DNA of 64,000 bases from NCBI GenBank assembly GCA_019359175.1, contig JAHHHU010000003.1, positions 1-64,000 on the forward strand, written 5' to 3'. Each line of letters starts with the position of its first letter. Position 1 is the first letter of the stretch. This DNA comes from Phormidium tanganyikae FI6-MK23 (GTDB lineage: Bacteria > Cyanobacteriota > Cyanobacteriia > Leptolyngbyales > Leptolyngbyaceae). Under the pieces are notes generated by a model. The model saw nothing but the letters and a program-made list of their open reading frames with translations. It did not search any database and was not told where the DNA came from. Made by a program: the position numbers and the translations under genes. This document shows positions 47,996 to 57,484 of the stretch, piece by piece.

Positions 47996-49762
47996 TTAGT
48001 GTAAAGAATTGGTGTTCAGCGCTTCTACGAGAATCCAGTTTCCGGACTGATTATATTTACCGAAGCCGCTCAGTAGTTGCCCGGATTGTGTTTGCTGGAG
48101 TTGGGTGTTGATTTCGGCTTGTACGGTGACGATCGACCATTTTTGCTCAGGTTTGTCGATCGAAGTCAGTGTATAATCTTGTACTGCTTTACATTCAAAG
48201 ATTCCTGAGAAGAGTTGAGCGGTTGCGCTAGGGGGTTGAATCCTAGATGTAGCGGGACATTCGCCGCTGTTGGGATAGCTTTCTGGATGATCAATATAGT
48301 AGCGTTGCCAGTACTGCCATTCGGGGTGCGAAGGTGACAAATTGTGCAAAGGGAAAATTGCGGCGGGTGCGGATGGGTCGGTGATTAGGGCGAGTTGGAG
48401 CGATCGTACATCTAGCTCTCGCGGCTGACAGTTTTGCTTGATGCACAAAGCGGCTGCCATTCCTGCGGCTTGTCCGATGCCTAAAACGACGGGCTGTAAG
48501 CGAGTTGCGCCGTTTGCCATGTGCGTGACGGAGATATTTTTTTCGCAAACTAGGAAATTGTCGATCGATTGTGGGACGAGGCAAGTGTAGGGAATCGTGA
48601 ACGGCGTTCCTGTCCAGCGTCCACCCCAGCGAATCGATTTAGGTTTGAGGGGAATATCGCCGCTCGGATAATGGTGATCGTTGGCGTAGTTGCCGATCGC
48701 GATCGATTGACAGAAGTTTTCGGCGTATTCGCATCCGATCGCTTCGACTTGGAACGGTAAGGGGGCGACTCGTCCTTTTGGCAGTAGGTCTTGTTCGCGT
48801 AGGGTTGTGATACCGATGAGACGGCGACTTTCTCGATAGTAGGGATGGATGGCAAGTGCGCCTGTCGGGAAGGTGTCTTCTGCAAGTCCGTAGCGGGTTC
48901 CGAGTTGGGATTGAATGAAGTGGGCGAAGCTGAAAGAGTGATCTTTGGCTTCTTGGTGAAAGTTCGATCGTGTTTCTCGGTTCAGCAATCGTTCCACGCC
49001 TTCGCCGTAATCGTTGCCGGAGATGGGCCAATTGATCATGAAGCGATCGCCGGGTAAGCGCCCGTAATTTAGGAAGGCTTCGGCTCCATATTTTGTCCAA
49101 GCATTCTCGAATTTTGCTCGATCGTAATTTACGGGTTTGGGAATTTCGGGGGCTTTCGATTCGCCAAAGTCGCGCATGACGACAACCCAGGTGGGGGCTT
49201 GGACTGGGTAAGTTTGGGTGAGTTCGTTTTGTTCGATCGGGGCACTCGGTTCATTAAATTCGGATTGTAGTTCCCAACCCCAGCGGTAAGGGATGTTTCC
49301 GAGTTCGAGCAGATCTCCGAGTTCGGTGGCATCGATCGTGATTTTTGCCTCGATTTTGACGGTTTGGAACTCTACGCCGAGAATACGATCGACGTTTCTC
49401 AATACTTTCTCCGGTGTTTCGCCTTGAATCCACTGTAGATTCGGCAAGGCTTTCACCCAATCGGCGAAGATTTCGGTTCCGATTCGCGGCTCATACGTGA
49501 AAAAGCTCACCCAAGCATTGTCTAATCCTTCGGATTGTCGCTGTTCTAATTCTCGTAAGAATGCGCCCCAGATTCCAGTTTGAAAGGCTGTGAGTTCGTT
49601 GCCATCGGGAGCGGTGACACCTGCACTGGTGAGCATTCCGCCTAACCAAGAGAATTCGCTGACTAAAATCGTTTTGACTCCCCGCCTTGCGGCTTGGATT
49701 GCTGCGGCTGTTCCTCCGGTTCCGCCACCCACGACCAGCACATCTGCATTTAATTTCTGCAT
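47996..49762 (-). CDS. FAD-dependent oxidoreductase
   Basis: The 588-residue protein opens with a Rossmann FAD site (ADVLVVGGGTGGTAAAIQAA) and SEFSWLGGMLTSAGV. Further family blocks are IDATELGDLLELGNIPYRW, NWPISGNDYG, YPSGDIPLKPKS, CEKNISVTHMANGATRLQPV and LGIGQAAGMAAALCIKQNCQ. It matches the large FAD_oxidored family found with carbohydrate and secondary metabolism genes. The C-terminal ~90 residues form an extra small domain. No signal peptide is seen. The substrate is unknown. Confidence 0.87.
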   Translation of the reverse strand: MQKLNADVLVVGGGTGGTAAAIQAARRGVKTILVSEFSWLGGMLTSAGVTAPDGNELTAFQTGIWGAFLRELEQRQSEGLDNAWVSFFTYEPRIGTEIFADWVKALPNLQWIQGETPEKVLRNVDRILGVEFQTVKIEAKITIDATELGDLLELGNIPYRWGWELQSEFNEPSAPIEQNELTQTYPVQAPTWVVVMRDFGESKAPEIPKPVNYDRAKFENAWTKYGAEAFLNYGRLPGDRFMINWPISGNDYGEGVERLLNRETRSNFHQEAKDHSFSFAHFIQSQLGTRYGLAEDTFPTGALAIHPYYRESRRLIGITTLREQDLLPKGRVAPLPFQVEAIGCEYAENFCQSIAIGNYANDHHYPSGDIPLKPKSIRWGGRWTGTPFTIPYTCLVPQSIDNFLVCEKNISVTHMANGATRLQPVVLGIGQAAGMAAALCIKQNCQPRELDVRSLQLALITDPSAPAAIFPLHNLSPSHPEWQYWQRYYIDHPESYPNSGECPATSRIQPPSATAQLFSGIFECKAVQDYTLTSIDKPEQKWSIVTVQAEINTQLQQTQSGQLLSGFGKYNQSGNWILVEALNTNSLH

Positions 49763-49844
49763 GGTTCACCTGAGCCGAAAAACCTTTCTCATCATCTCGG
49801 TGAACGGGTTTTCGAGCAAGTTATTTCAAGGAGCCATCATACTT

Positions 49845-50279
49845 TCAAGCAGATCCAATAAGTACTGCATCTTGTCCGCCTGCTGCTTGGATATAAAACT
49901 CTCTCCAGTAACCGAAGAATCTTGCTGTGTCATCTTCCCAAGCAGACCCACGATTTGAATCGTCCCAACGGTTGGGAACCTCAAATATGCTTTCTGGCGG
50001 AATTTCAAGAAGCAATGTTGCTCCTGCTTGTACCCTTGGAGGAGAGACAATTCTAAAGTCGCTGAATCCATTAACGCGAGAGACTCTGTGAGGATCGAAT
50101 AGCTGATCACCAGAAGAAATCAGTTCGGAGATTAGGGCAGGTTCATGACTGTGTAATGTGTTTAGCGCCTGAATGAGTCTCGGCTCAATTTCGCGTAACT
50201 CGTAGCTGGCTAATACAGTGGTCTTGAGCGAGTAGCTTCTGATGTCGGTTTGAAATTGTTCGATCGTTCTTATCTTCAA
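49845..50279 (-). pseudogene. C-terminal part of a probably frameshifted unknown protein
   Basis: A minus-strand frame opens at TTG 50277-50279 and gives 144 residues (QFQTDIRSYSLKTTVLASYE, PRLIQALNTLHSHEPALISE, SIFEVPNRWDDSNRG). It overlaps the upstream frame by 95 bases. The junction reads most naturally as one protein if the frame changes inside 50240-50275 (upstream DKNDRTI continuing EQFQTDI). No family is recognised. The alternative is two overlapping coupled genes. Confidence 0.45.
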
Positions 50280-50547
50280 TCAAAAATCTGACTTCTTCCT
50301 CAATTTCTTCGGGATCTAGCTCGTCAAATATCGCGAAGTCTATGTATCCAAGAGATTTTGACAGAAGAATATAAAATGCTTTTTCTTGTTGCAGCCGTTG
50401 GTAAACACGACTTTGCAAGGACATGGCGAAGTAGCGAATTGAGTAGCTCATAGGTCGCTCTGAATAGTATATAAATACTATAGTACTTCTTTGAAAATTA
50501 GAAGTAATCGCAAGATCTAAAGCTTTTTGCCAATCCTCATCGAGCAA
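50185..50547 (-). pseudogene. N-terminal part of the same probably frameshifted unknown protein
   Basis: Starts TTG 50545-50547 (LDEDWQKALDLAITSNF) or ATG 50451. The first ~95 residues look coding (YQRLQQEKAFYILLSKSLGY, FDELDPEEIEEEVRFLIEDK). The last ~25 (SNRHQKLLAQDHCISQLRVT) look out of frame. It lies 5 bases after the Uma2 gene on the same strand. Confidence 0.45.
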
Positions 50548-50552
50548 TTTTG

Positions 50553-51146
50553 TTATTGTCCCGCTGCCAAAATCTGTTCAGCCGTAAGTCGTAAACTTGG
50601 GAATGTGGGAGAAGCGATCGCATCATTTCCCCGAAATTCTTGCCCTTTATAAGTTTGATTTTCAAGCGTTAGCACAATCACAATCCTTCGACCTGGATCA
50701 ACCAGCCAGTATTCAGGAATGCCTCGCGCCGCATACTCTTTGGCCTTCTCAACGTAGTCACGATCGTAATTCCCGCTTCCAGGATTGCCCGGAGAAACCA
50801 CTTCAATCACAAGCAATGGGGGCGGCATATTGATCGCAAGCAGCGATTGGGTCTGGGTTAGCAATGCGGTGACAGACGCTTCCGAGTGAACGGTGAGGTC
50901 AGGTTCTCGCGCTGTCACTTCGGAGGAGTTAACAGCGATTTGCTGCTTGTCTCCAACTCGCTCGAGCGAGATGCCCATTTGGGTCACAAAGTAGATGAGC
51001 AGAAATCTCGCAATGATCAGATTGTGCGGGTCTTCGTTCGGCAATTCAATTAACGCTCCATTCACCAATTCATAACGAGCGTTTGTGCCGTCATCATAGT
51101 TGAGATATTCATCGATCGTCTTGAATCGGGATTTGGCTTGTGTCAT
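50553..51146 (-). CDS. Uma2 family (DUF820) restriction-endonuclease-fold protein
   Basis: The 197-residue protein has the PD-(D/E)xK layout of the very expanded cyanobacterial Uma2 family. The N-terminal YELVNGALIELPNEDPHNL is followed by REPDLTV (catalytic Asp), PPLLVIEVVSPGN (Glu), and YVEKAKEYAARGIPEYWLVD. The biological role of the family is unknown and many copies are mobile or variable. It is divergent from the dehydrogenase gene. Confidence 0.9.
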   Translation of the reverse strand: MTQAKSRFKTIDEYLNYDDGTNARYELVNGALIELPNEDPHNLIIARFLLIYFVTQMGISLERVGDKQQIAVNSSEVTAREPDLTVHSEASVTALLTQTQSLLAINMPPPLLVIEVVSPGNPGSGNYDRDYVEKAKEYAARGIPEYWLVDPGRRIVIVLTLENQTYKGQEFRGNDAIASPTFPSLRLTAEQILAAGQ

Positions 51147-51253
51147 TAAGATCTAGCCTCGCTACGCGCAGTTTTGAATCGCTAACCTCTTGTGTTGATT
51201 ATGGCAGATGGATGATAGAGTCTCGATCGACAAAACTCACCAAACAATCAGCT

Positions 51254-52306
51254 ATGAAAGCCCAAGTATTTCGCGGCGTGAATCAGCTTCAATACGAAGA
51301 CGTGCCAACACCGGAGATTGCAGCCGATGAAGTGTTAGTTCAAGTTCGGGTTGTCGGTTTGTGTCAGTCGGATATTAAGAAGATTAAGTATCCACTGCTA
51401 GAGCCGCCTCGGATTTTTGGGCATGAAACCGCAGGCACGATCGCTTCAGTCGGAGCAGCGGTGAAAGATTGGAAAATTGGCGATCGTGTAATCGTCCTTC
51501 ATCACATTCCTTGTATGCACTGCGCGTATTGTTTGAATGAGAATTTCTCGATGTGTGAGGTGTACAAGAACATTACGACGACAGCGGGATTTGCGCCGAG
51601 CGGGGGCGGATTTGCGGAATATGTGAAAGTTCCGGGTCATATCGTGCGGAATGGCGGATTGATGCGAATTCCCGATACTGTGACGTTTGAGCAAGCGAGT
51701 TTTGTGGAGCCGACGAACTGCTGTTTGAAAGCGGTGAAGAAAGCGCAGATTCAGCCAGGACAGACAGTTTTGGTGACGGGAGCAGGGCCGATCGGGCTGA
51801 TGTTTATTATGTTGGTGAAATACTTTGGGGCGAGAGCGATCGCAACTGATTTAATTCCGTCCCGAATTGAGAAAGCTTTGAGCATTGGAGCCGATGCCGC
51901 ATTCGACGCGCGGGATTCTGAACTTTCGAGCAAAATTCAGGCGATGACTCAAGGCATGGGAGTTGATGTCAGTTTGTTGGCGGTTCCGAGTGATAAAGCA
52001 TTTTTTCAAGCGCTGGATTGCACTCGTAAAGGCGGGAAGATCCTATTCTTCGCAGAGTTTCCCGATGAAGTTGAAATTCCGCTGAATCCGAATGTGCTTT
52101 ATCGACGCGAAATCGATTTGATGGGCAGTTATAGTTCCTCGTATCGGGTGCAGGCATTAGCAGCAGAAATCGTGTTCGATCGTCGGATTGATGTTGATGC
52201 TTTGATTAGCGATCGCTTTCCTCTTTCAAATCTTGCTGAAGCGGTCGATCGCGCTGTTTCTCCCACACCCGATACGTACAAAATCTTGATCTACCCTCAA
52301 CAGTAA
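51254..52306 (+). CDS. Zinc-dependent alcohol/polyol dehydrogenase
   Basis: ATG 51254 gives 350 residues of medium-chain dehydrogenase. The catalytic zinc site uses Cys37 (LCQSD) and His57-Glu58 (GHETAGTI). The structural zinc cysteines are 87, 90, 93 and 101 (CMHCAYCLNENFSMC). The NAD-binding region is VLVTGAGPIGLMFIML. It resembles sorbitol/threonine dehydrogenase-like enzymes. The substrate is unknown. An open upstream extension (51140) is not used. It overlaps the convergent next gene by 10 bases. Confidence 0.9.
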   Translation: MKAQVFRGVNQLQYEDVPTPEIAADEVLVQVRVVGLCQSDIKKIKYPLLEPPRIFGHETAGTIASVGAAVKDWKIGDRVIVLHHIPCMHCAYCLNENFSMCEVYKNITTTAGFAPSGGGFAEYVKVPGHIVRNGGLMRIPDTVTFEQASFVEPTNCCLKAVKKAQIQPGQTVLVTGAGPIGLMFIMLVKYFGARAIATDLIPSRIEKALSIGADAAFDARDSELSSKIQAMTQGMGVDVSLLAVPSDKAFFQALDCTRKGGKILFFAEFPDEVEIPLNPNVLYRREIDLMGSYSSSYRVQALAAEIVFDRRIDVDALISDRFPLSNLAEAVDRAVSPTPDTYKILIYPQQ

Positions 52307-52977
52307 GGAGTCACATCTTCGCCGTATTCATCCGCAAGATAAGACAGTGCCCGAAAGCGAATTCCGACTAGCTGTTCGTAAAGCGGATTCAACTTACAGA
52401 GCGGTGGAATGTGAACAACTTTATTGCCGAATAGTTTAATATCTCGCTCAAATGGACATTGTGCGGGAATCATTTTGCATAAGAATCGAGCCACTTTCGG
52501 ATCGTGAATTTCAGTGTGATCGAGCCACGATCGTACCGGATGCAAAACATTTAAATGCAGTTCGGGATGGGGCTGTAAATCTTGCGTTTCGGGATGTCGA
52601 TCGCATAACGTCAGCCGCAGATTTTCTAGAATCTCAGCGCCCGTGTTCAGCGTTTGGCAAAACTGCTCTAAGATTGCGTCTTCGGTTGAAGTGTAAATGC
52701 CATCAGCTAGAGCGACCATCACCGCAGTTCTGAGGAAATTCTCAGCGCATCGGGGACTTTGCCCGAAACTCGATCGTAGTTCATCCATTGAGACAGATTT
52801 GAACGATTGATCCGCTTCTTCCTGAGTGAGTTCATGCTCGGTCAGGAAGAAGCGGATCAAACTTTGTTCAGCAGCATCAAAATCATCGTCTGCCCAAGCT
52901 AAAGTCAGCAAGCCGCGTAGCCAAACTGAAATCTGTTCGTCTGTGTAAGTGGGTCTGACAGGGGTTGGAGAATCCAT
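52297..52977 (-). CDS. TerB-like domain protein with Mo-dependent nitrogenase C-terminal domain
   Basis: From ATG 52977 it is 226 residues. The N-terminal ~110 residues are TerB-like (LTLAWADDDFDAAEQSLIRF, AVMVALADGIYTSTEDAILE). The C-terminal ~90 residues carry the Mo-nitro_C signature (MIPAQCPFERDIKLFGNKVV, then HIPPLCKLNPLYEQLVGIRF and LADEYGEDVTPYC). The latter name is historical: the domain is widespread in cyanobacteria and does not imply nitrogenase. Function unknown. Confidence 0.82.
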   Translation of the reverse strand: MDSPTPVRPTYTDEQISVWLRGLLTLAWADDDFDAAEQSLIRFFLTEHELTQEEADQSFKSVSMDELRSSFGQSPRCAENFLRTAVMVALADGIYTSTEDAILEQFCQTLNTGAEILENLRLTLCDRHPETQDLQPHPELHLNVLHPVRSWLDHTEIHDPKVARFLCKMIPAQCPFERDIKLFGNKVVHIPPLCKLNPLYEQLVGIRFRALSYLADEYGEDVTPYC

Positions 52978-53087
52978 CGAGGTTTTCTTACGCTTCAAGA
53001 CAAATGTAGCTCAAGAAACGAAATTCAAGAGCGAACTCTCACGCTGGCTGTACACTGAAGATCAAATCAATGGCTTAAGGATTCCTT

Positions 53088-53456
53088 GTGAGTATTCAAG
53101 AGTTTGCGTTATTCCTGGTTTCGATCGTGGCAGGTACGATCGGTCAGTTTTTTCTCAAATCAGGCGCGCTGAAATTGGGACAATTGACCGCGAATAATGC
53201 AGTCAGCCATGTGATCGGAATTGCAACGACACCAGAATTGGTAATCGGTCTCTGTTGCTATGGTGTGGGCGCGGTCTTGTATATTCTGTTGCTTACTCGC
53301 GTTCCATTAAGCATTTTGGCTCCAGCGGTCGCTTTACAGTATGTGTTCTCAGTGATGCTAGGAAAGTTTGTGTTTAATGAACCGATTCCGGTTGTGCGAT
53401 TGTTTGGAATCGGATTTATTATTTTCGGCGTTGTGCTGTTGATGGCAAAAAAATAA
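53088..53456 (+). CDS. Small EamA/SMR-type membrane transporter
   Basis: GTG 53088 gives 122 residues with four transmembrane helices (EFALFLVSIVAGTIGQFFLK, PELVIGLCCYGVGAVLYILL, LAPAVALQYVFSVMLGKFVF, LFGIGFIIFGVVLLMAKK). The size and FGVVLL-type ending resemble ArnE/ArnF-type half-flippases. Since it converges on the polysaccharide operon (four-base gap), a role in moving lipid-linked sugars is possible but only inferred. Confidence 0.75.
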   Translation: MSIQEFALFLVSIVAGTIGQFFLKSGALKLGQLTANNAVSHVIGIATTPELVIGLCCYGVGAVLYILLLTRVPLSILAPAVALQYVFSVMLGKFVFNEPIPVVRLFGIGFIIFGVVLLMAKK

Positions 53457-53459
53457 TCG

Positions 53460-54542
53460 CTACAGATATTGCTTCAGAATTTCGGCGGTCTGAGCTGCGG
53501 TTTTCTGCCAGCTAAAGTGCGAAGTCCGATCGAGTCCTTTTTGCCGCAGTTGATCATGCAGTTGAGGTTCAGTCACGATCGCTTTCATGGCATCCGCGAT
53601 CGCAGTTTCATCATACGGATCAACCAATAAAGCCGCATCTCCCGCTACTTCCGGCATTGAGGAAAGATTCGAGGTAATCACCGGAGTTCCACACGCCATT
53701 GCTTCGAGAACAGGCAAGCCGAACCCTTCCCACAAGCTCGGAAATACAAGCGAGACCGCACGATTGATCAATTCAGGCAGTTCAGCATAAGAAACATAGC
53801 TGAGAAATTTAACGCGATCGCTCAGTTGTAGATGTTCGATTTCAGCGATCAGATTGGGTGTATAGCGTTTGTCGATCGAGCCTGCAATCCAGAATTCGTA
53901 GTCAGAAGGTAACGTCGCAAAGGCTTTCATTACGCGATGCAGATTTTTATAAGGCTGATGGCGACCCATATACAGAAAATAATTTTGAGTCGGCAAGTCT
54001 AGAAAGCGAAAATGATTTGCATCGTAAGCTAATGGAACGACTGTGATTTTGTTTGCAGGAACCTGACAGAAATCGATCGCATCTTTGGCGGTCGCTTCAG
54101 AATCACAAAGGATTTGTTTTGCTTGGTTTAGAACTTGTGGAATGTAGTAGCGACAATACGATCGCATTGCAGAAAATCGACTGAAAAATCGCAGCGGAAT
54201 CAGATCATGTAATGTAACAACATGCTGAACATTCGTAAATAATGGAGCTTCAGGAATAGGAGAAAACAGGAGTCTTCCTTGAAGTTGGTGATAGGGTTTT
54301 GGTAATTCAAATTGTATCCAACGGAGTCGATTAAGATGCCCTTTTATTCCATTTTCAGGAGCCAAATTGTCTGGAATTGAATAGCAGTTAAATTCTGGAT
54401 AAGGTTGAGCAGTTAATAAGGTTGGAGCTAGAGATTTTAGAGCAGCGACAACATTCTTTGCATAGATAGAATGTCCAGTCGGTTGAGCTGCAAGAAAAGA
54501 TAGGTTGATCAGAAGAGGTGAACTTGTCTTTAAAGAATTCAT
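53460..54542 (-). CDS. Family 4 (GT-B) glycosyltransferase
   Basis: The 360-residue protein has a retaining GT-B fold. The donor site is [20 protein letters not shown], with the EX7E motif in [20 protein letters not shown]. The acceptor half carries [17 protein letters not shown]. It is probably a mannosyl/rhamnosyl-type transferase. It is the last gene of the surface-polysaccharide operon and overlaps the preceding gene by four bases (ATGA). Confidence 0.9.
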   Translation of the reverse strand: MNSLKTSSPLLINLSFLAAQPTGHSIYAKNVVAALKSLAPTLLTAQPYPEFNCYSIPDNLAPENGIKGHLNRLRWIQFELPKPYHQLQGRLLFSPIPEAPLFTNVQHVVTLHDLIPLRFFSRFSAMRSYCRYYIPQVLNQAKQILCDSEATAKDAIDFCQVPANKITVVPLAYDANHFRFLDLPTQNYFLYMGRHQPYKNLHRVMKAFATLPSDYEFWIAGSIDKRYTPNLIAEIEHLQLSDRVKFLSYVSYAELPELINRAVSLVFPSLWEGFGLPVLEAMACGTPVITSNLSSMPEVAGDAALLVDPYDETAIADAMKAIVTEPQLHDQLRQKGLDRTSHFSWQKTAAQTAEILKQYL

Positions 54543-55441
54543 GATTTGAATCCTGTTGTTAAAGGATATTGATTAAAGTTTAGAACTAAGCGTAAAATTT
54601 CTAGGTTTACCTTTTGAGAAGAACGAAGCGAAGCATAAGCAAACTTGAGAGCGAGATAACATCTTAAGATCAATTGCTCGGAACGAGGACGATGCTTTTG
54701 ATAATAATAAATTTGACTACGGCGATATTCTAGTCGTAATCGATCGACAGTCTTATTTACCGAATATCCGCCTAAATGAATCAAGTTAACAGAAGGCGTA
54801 TAAATAACTTTTAATCCTTTTTCTCGCACTCGTTGACACAAATCCGACTCTTCAAAGTACATGAAGAACGTTTCATCAAATCCGCCTAAACTTTCAAATA
54901 AATCTCTCCGAATCAATAGCGCAGCGCCGATTACAATATCAACCTCTTGTAGAGTCGTAAATTGCTCAGAAATATGCGATCGAGCTTCTAATTTCTGATA
55001 GTCGATCTTCTGTTTGAGGTCTTGATACTCACCCCAAAGACTAATCGATCGAGCCGTTGATAGCTGTAAGCTCCCGTCTGGATTTAATAGTTTTGGCCCG
55101 ATAATCCCGATCGTAGAATCCTTTTCGATTACCTCAACTAAATGAGGCAATAAATCAGAAGTTAAGATCGTATCGGTATTGAGTAAAAATAGATATTTTC
55201 CGCTTGCAATCTTCGCGCCGATATTATTTCCAGTCCCGAAACCGCGATTTTGACTTTGCCGCAAAAGCTTGACTTCAGGAAATGCTTTCTCGATCGAAGC
55301 CGCACTTTGATCGGTTGAAGCATTATCGACGACGATGACTTCGTAAGGCACAGAATGAAGCTGGCTTTGAATCGAATGGAGACACTCGATCGTAATTTCA
55401 GCGCCGTTATAATTGACTAAAATAATAGAAACAGTAACCAT
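54539..55441 (-). CDS. Family 2 glycosyltransferase (rhamnosyltransferase-like)
   Basis: The 300-residue inverting GT-A protein has SIILVNYNGAEITIECLHSI, VDNASTDQSA, NRGFGTGNNIGAKIASGKYL with DTD-like LLNTDT, GAALLIRRDLFESLGGFDET and FFMYFEESDLCQRVREKGLK. These match the WbbL-type rhamnosyltransferase family. Its last four bases overlap the GT4 gene, and it is six bases from the preceding gene. Confidence 0.9.
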   Translation of the reverse strand: MVTVSIILVNYNGAEITIECLHSIQSQLHSVPYEVIVVDNASTDQSAASIEKAFPEVKLLRQSQNRGFGTGNNIGAKIASGKYLFLLNTDTILTSDLLPHLVEVIEKDSTIGIIGPKLLNPDGSLQLSTARSISLWGEYQDLKQKIDYQKLEARSHISEQFTTLQEVDIVIGAALLIRRDLFESLGGFDETFFMYFEESDLCQRVREKGLKVIYTPSVNLIHLGGYSVNKTVDRLRLEYRRSQIYYYQKHRPRSEQLILRCYLALKFAYASLRSSQKVNLEILRLVLNFNQYPLTTGFKS

Positions 55442-55447
55442 ACTTCT

Positions 55448-56380
55448 CTAAGTTGGCAATTTCCAAGATCGATCGAGATTTCCTCGAAGTCCGTAATAAG
55501 TTCCAATCATACAGGCTTTAATCTTCTCAAACTTGGAACTCCGATCGAATAACAAAATGATCAGACTTCCGACAATTGCATATTTAATTCGTTTTAATCG
55601 ACAGCTTTTTCGGTTTTTTCCTTCAGAATAAGCGAATTCTAAATACGTATGATTTCGACAAATATAGTAATGTCGCAGCGCAGAATAAATCTGAATCGTT
55701 TTCTTCTGTCCCGCAAATCGAACCGCGATCGGTTCTCCGAATCGATGCTGCATTAAAGCTTGAGGGACAACGAAATTTTGAAAGCCCGATCGACGCAATC
55801 GTAAGCCATAATCCAAATCCACTCCATCAATAAACAGCTTCGGATTGGGCGACTCTACTTGCTCATACGTTTTCAACCAGAGCAACGAACCGGACGTAAT
55901 CGGAGAATCACATTCAAACGGTTCGGTCTGGCTCGGTGCTTTATAGCCCTCAAAGCGATCGCCCAAAAAACGAGCAGGTTCGATTGTCGCTCCGGTTCGA
56001 GCATCGATCGCATGAGGCGCAACAATCCCGATCGCATGAGTTTCGCTCAAGTCTGCATACGCTTTAAGCAGCAATTCCAAACAAGTTGGTGACGGTTGGC
56101 TATCTTGATCGAACATCCAGAGAAAATCGTAACTTTCGTTGAGAGCGTGTTCGATCGCAACTCGAATTCCAGCCGCGATGCCGATATTTTCAGGATGATG
56201 AAACACTCGAATTTTAGAATCAGGCTCTAAAAGCAAGGGTCGGCGGGAATTGTCAACGACAAAAATTTGCTCGATCAAGCAGGTCTGAAGTTGCAAAGCA
56301 TGAAGACAAGCATCGAGCGCTGGAGCATCTTCGTAGGCAGTGATATATGCTGCAACCCGATAAGCCTGCCAATTTGCCAT
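55448..56380 (-). CDS. Family 2 glycosyltransferase (paralogue of the 61996 gene)
   Basis: The 310-residue GT-A protein begins NWQAYRVAAYITAYEDAPAL and has VDNSRRPLL, HHPENIGIAAGIRVAIEHAL, DFLWMFDQDSQPSP and ITSGSLLW, then DGVDLDYGLRLRRSGFQNFV. The same order of motifs occurs in the gene at 61996-62922 of this operon. It lies 5 bases after rfbB. Confidence 0.9.
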   Translation of the reverse strand: MANWQAYRVAAYITAYEDAPALDACLHALQLQTCLIEQIFVVDNSRRPLLLEPDSKIRVFHHPENIGIAAGIRVAIEHALNESYDFLWMFDQDSQPSPTCLELLLKAYADLSETHAIGIVAPHAIDARTGATIEPARFLGDRFEGYKAPSQTEPFECDSPITSGSLLWLKTYEQVESPNPKLFIDGVDLDYGLRLRRSGFQNFVVPQALMQHRFGEPIAVRFAGQKKTIQIYSALRHYYICRNHTYLEFAYSEGKNRKSCRLKRIKYAIVGSLIILLFDRSSKFEKIKACMIGTYYGLRGNLDRSWKLPT

Positions 56381-56385
56381 GCTGC

Positions 56386-57474
56386 TTATCCTCGATACAC
56401 TTGCTGATAGTACGCTTGATACTCATTCGACAACAGCGGTTGCCACCAATCGCGATGCGTCAGATACCACTGAACCGTTTTGCGTAAACCCGTTTCCAAA
56501 GTTTCCGAGGGAACCCAATTAAGGTCGGTTTTGATCTTCGTCGCATCGATCGCATAACGTCGATCGTGTCCTGGTCGATCGCGCACAAAGGTAATCAATG
56601 TTTTCGACGGTCGAACGGGTAGTTCTGGCGCAAGCTCATCCATCAACTCACACAGTCGCAGCACCAAGTCAAGATTCTTCACCTCATTGTTGCCGCCGAT
56701 GTTGTAGGTTTGCCCTGGTTGACCTTGCTGAATCACTACATCTAACGCTTGACAGTGATCGCCCACATATAGCCAGTCCCGAATATTTTGACCATCACCG
56801 TAAATCGGAAGCGGTTTGCCCAAAAGGATGTTGATGCAGATCAGTGGAATCAGCTTCTCAGGAAAATGGTAGGAACCATAGTTATTCGAGCAATTCGTGA
56901 TCAAAGTGGGCAGCCCGTAAGTCTCGTGATATGCCCGAACGAGATGATCACTGCCCGCTTTGGATGCAGAATAAGGGCTATTTGGTGCATAAGGAGTCGT
57001 TTCACTAAATGCAGGCGCATCGGGTTCTAGACTGCCGTAAACCTCATCGGTAGAGACGTGCAAAAAGCGATCGTGATCGTGCCGCCCCCGATTTTGCCAA
57101 TGCTCTCGAAAACACTCTAATAAGGTAAACGTCCCAACAACATTCGTTTGAATAAACGCTTCAGGGCCAAGAATCGATCGATCGACGTGCGATTCTGCCG
57201 CGAAATGCGCCACAGTATCGATCTCTTCTTGCTGCAATAAATCCGTAACTAAAGCACGATCGCAGATATTTCCTTGCACAAACCGAAAGGTTTCTCGCTC
57301 TTTCAGCGTGGTCAAGTTATTCAGATTTCCAGCATACGTAAGCGCATCAAGAACAATCACGCGATCGCTTGGATAAGTCTTACACCAGTGATGCACAAAG
57401 TTTGAGCCAATAAATCCGGCTCCACCTGTGATCAAAATGCGTCTTGGAGACTGCGCTGAGGAAGTTACCACCAT
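56386..57474 (-). CDS. rfbB: dTDP-glucose 4,6-dehydratase
   Basis: Second step of dTDP-L-rhamnose synthesis. The 362-residue NAD-dependent extended SDR has [37 protein letters not shown] (catalytic Thr-Asp-Glu) and [20 protein letters not shown] (YxxxK). [20 protein letters not shown] follows. It lies 10 bases after rfbA. Confidence 0.97.
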   Translation of the reverse strand: MVVTSSAQSPRRILITGGAGFIGSNFVHHWCKTYPSDRVIVLDALTYAGNLNNLTTLKERETFRFVQGNICDRALVTDLLQQEEIDTVAHFAAESHVDRSILGPEAFIQTNVVGTFTLLECFREHWQNRGRHDHDRFLHVSTDEVYGSLEPDAPAFSETTPYAPNSPYSASKAGSDHLVRAYHETYGLPTLITNCSNNYGSYHFPEKLIPLICINILLGKPLPIYGDGQNIRDWLYVGDHCQALDVVIQQGQPGQTYNIGGNNEVKNLDLVLRLCELMDELAPELPVRPSKTLITFVRDRPGHDRRYAIDATKIKTDLNWVPSETLETGLRKTVQWYLTHRDWWQPLLSNEYQAYYQQVYRG

Positions 57475-57484
57475 CGCTCAATCA

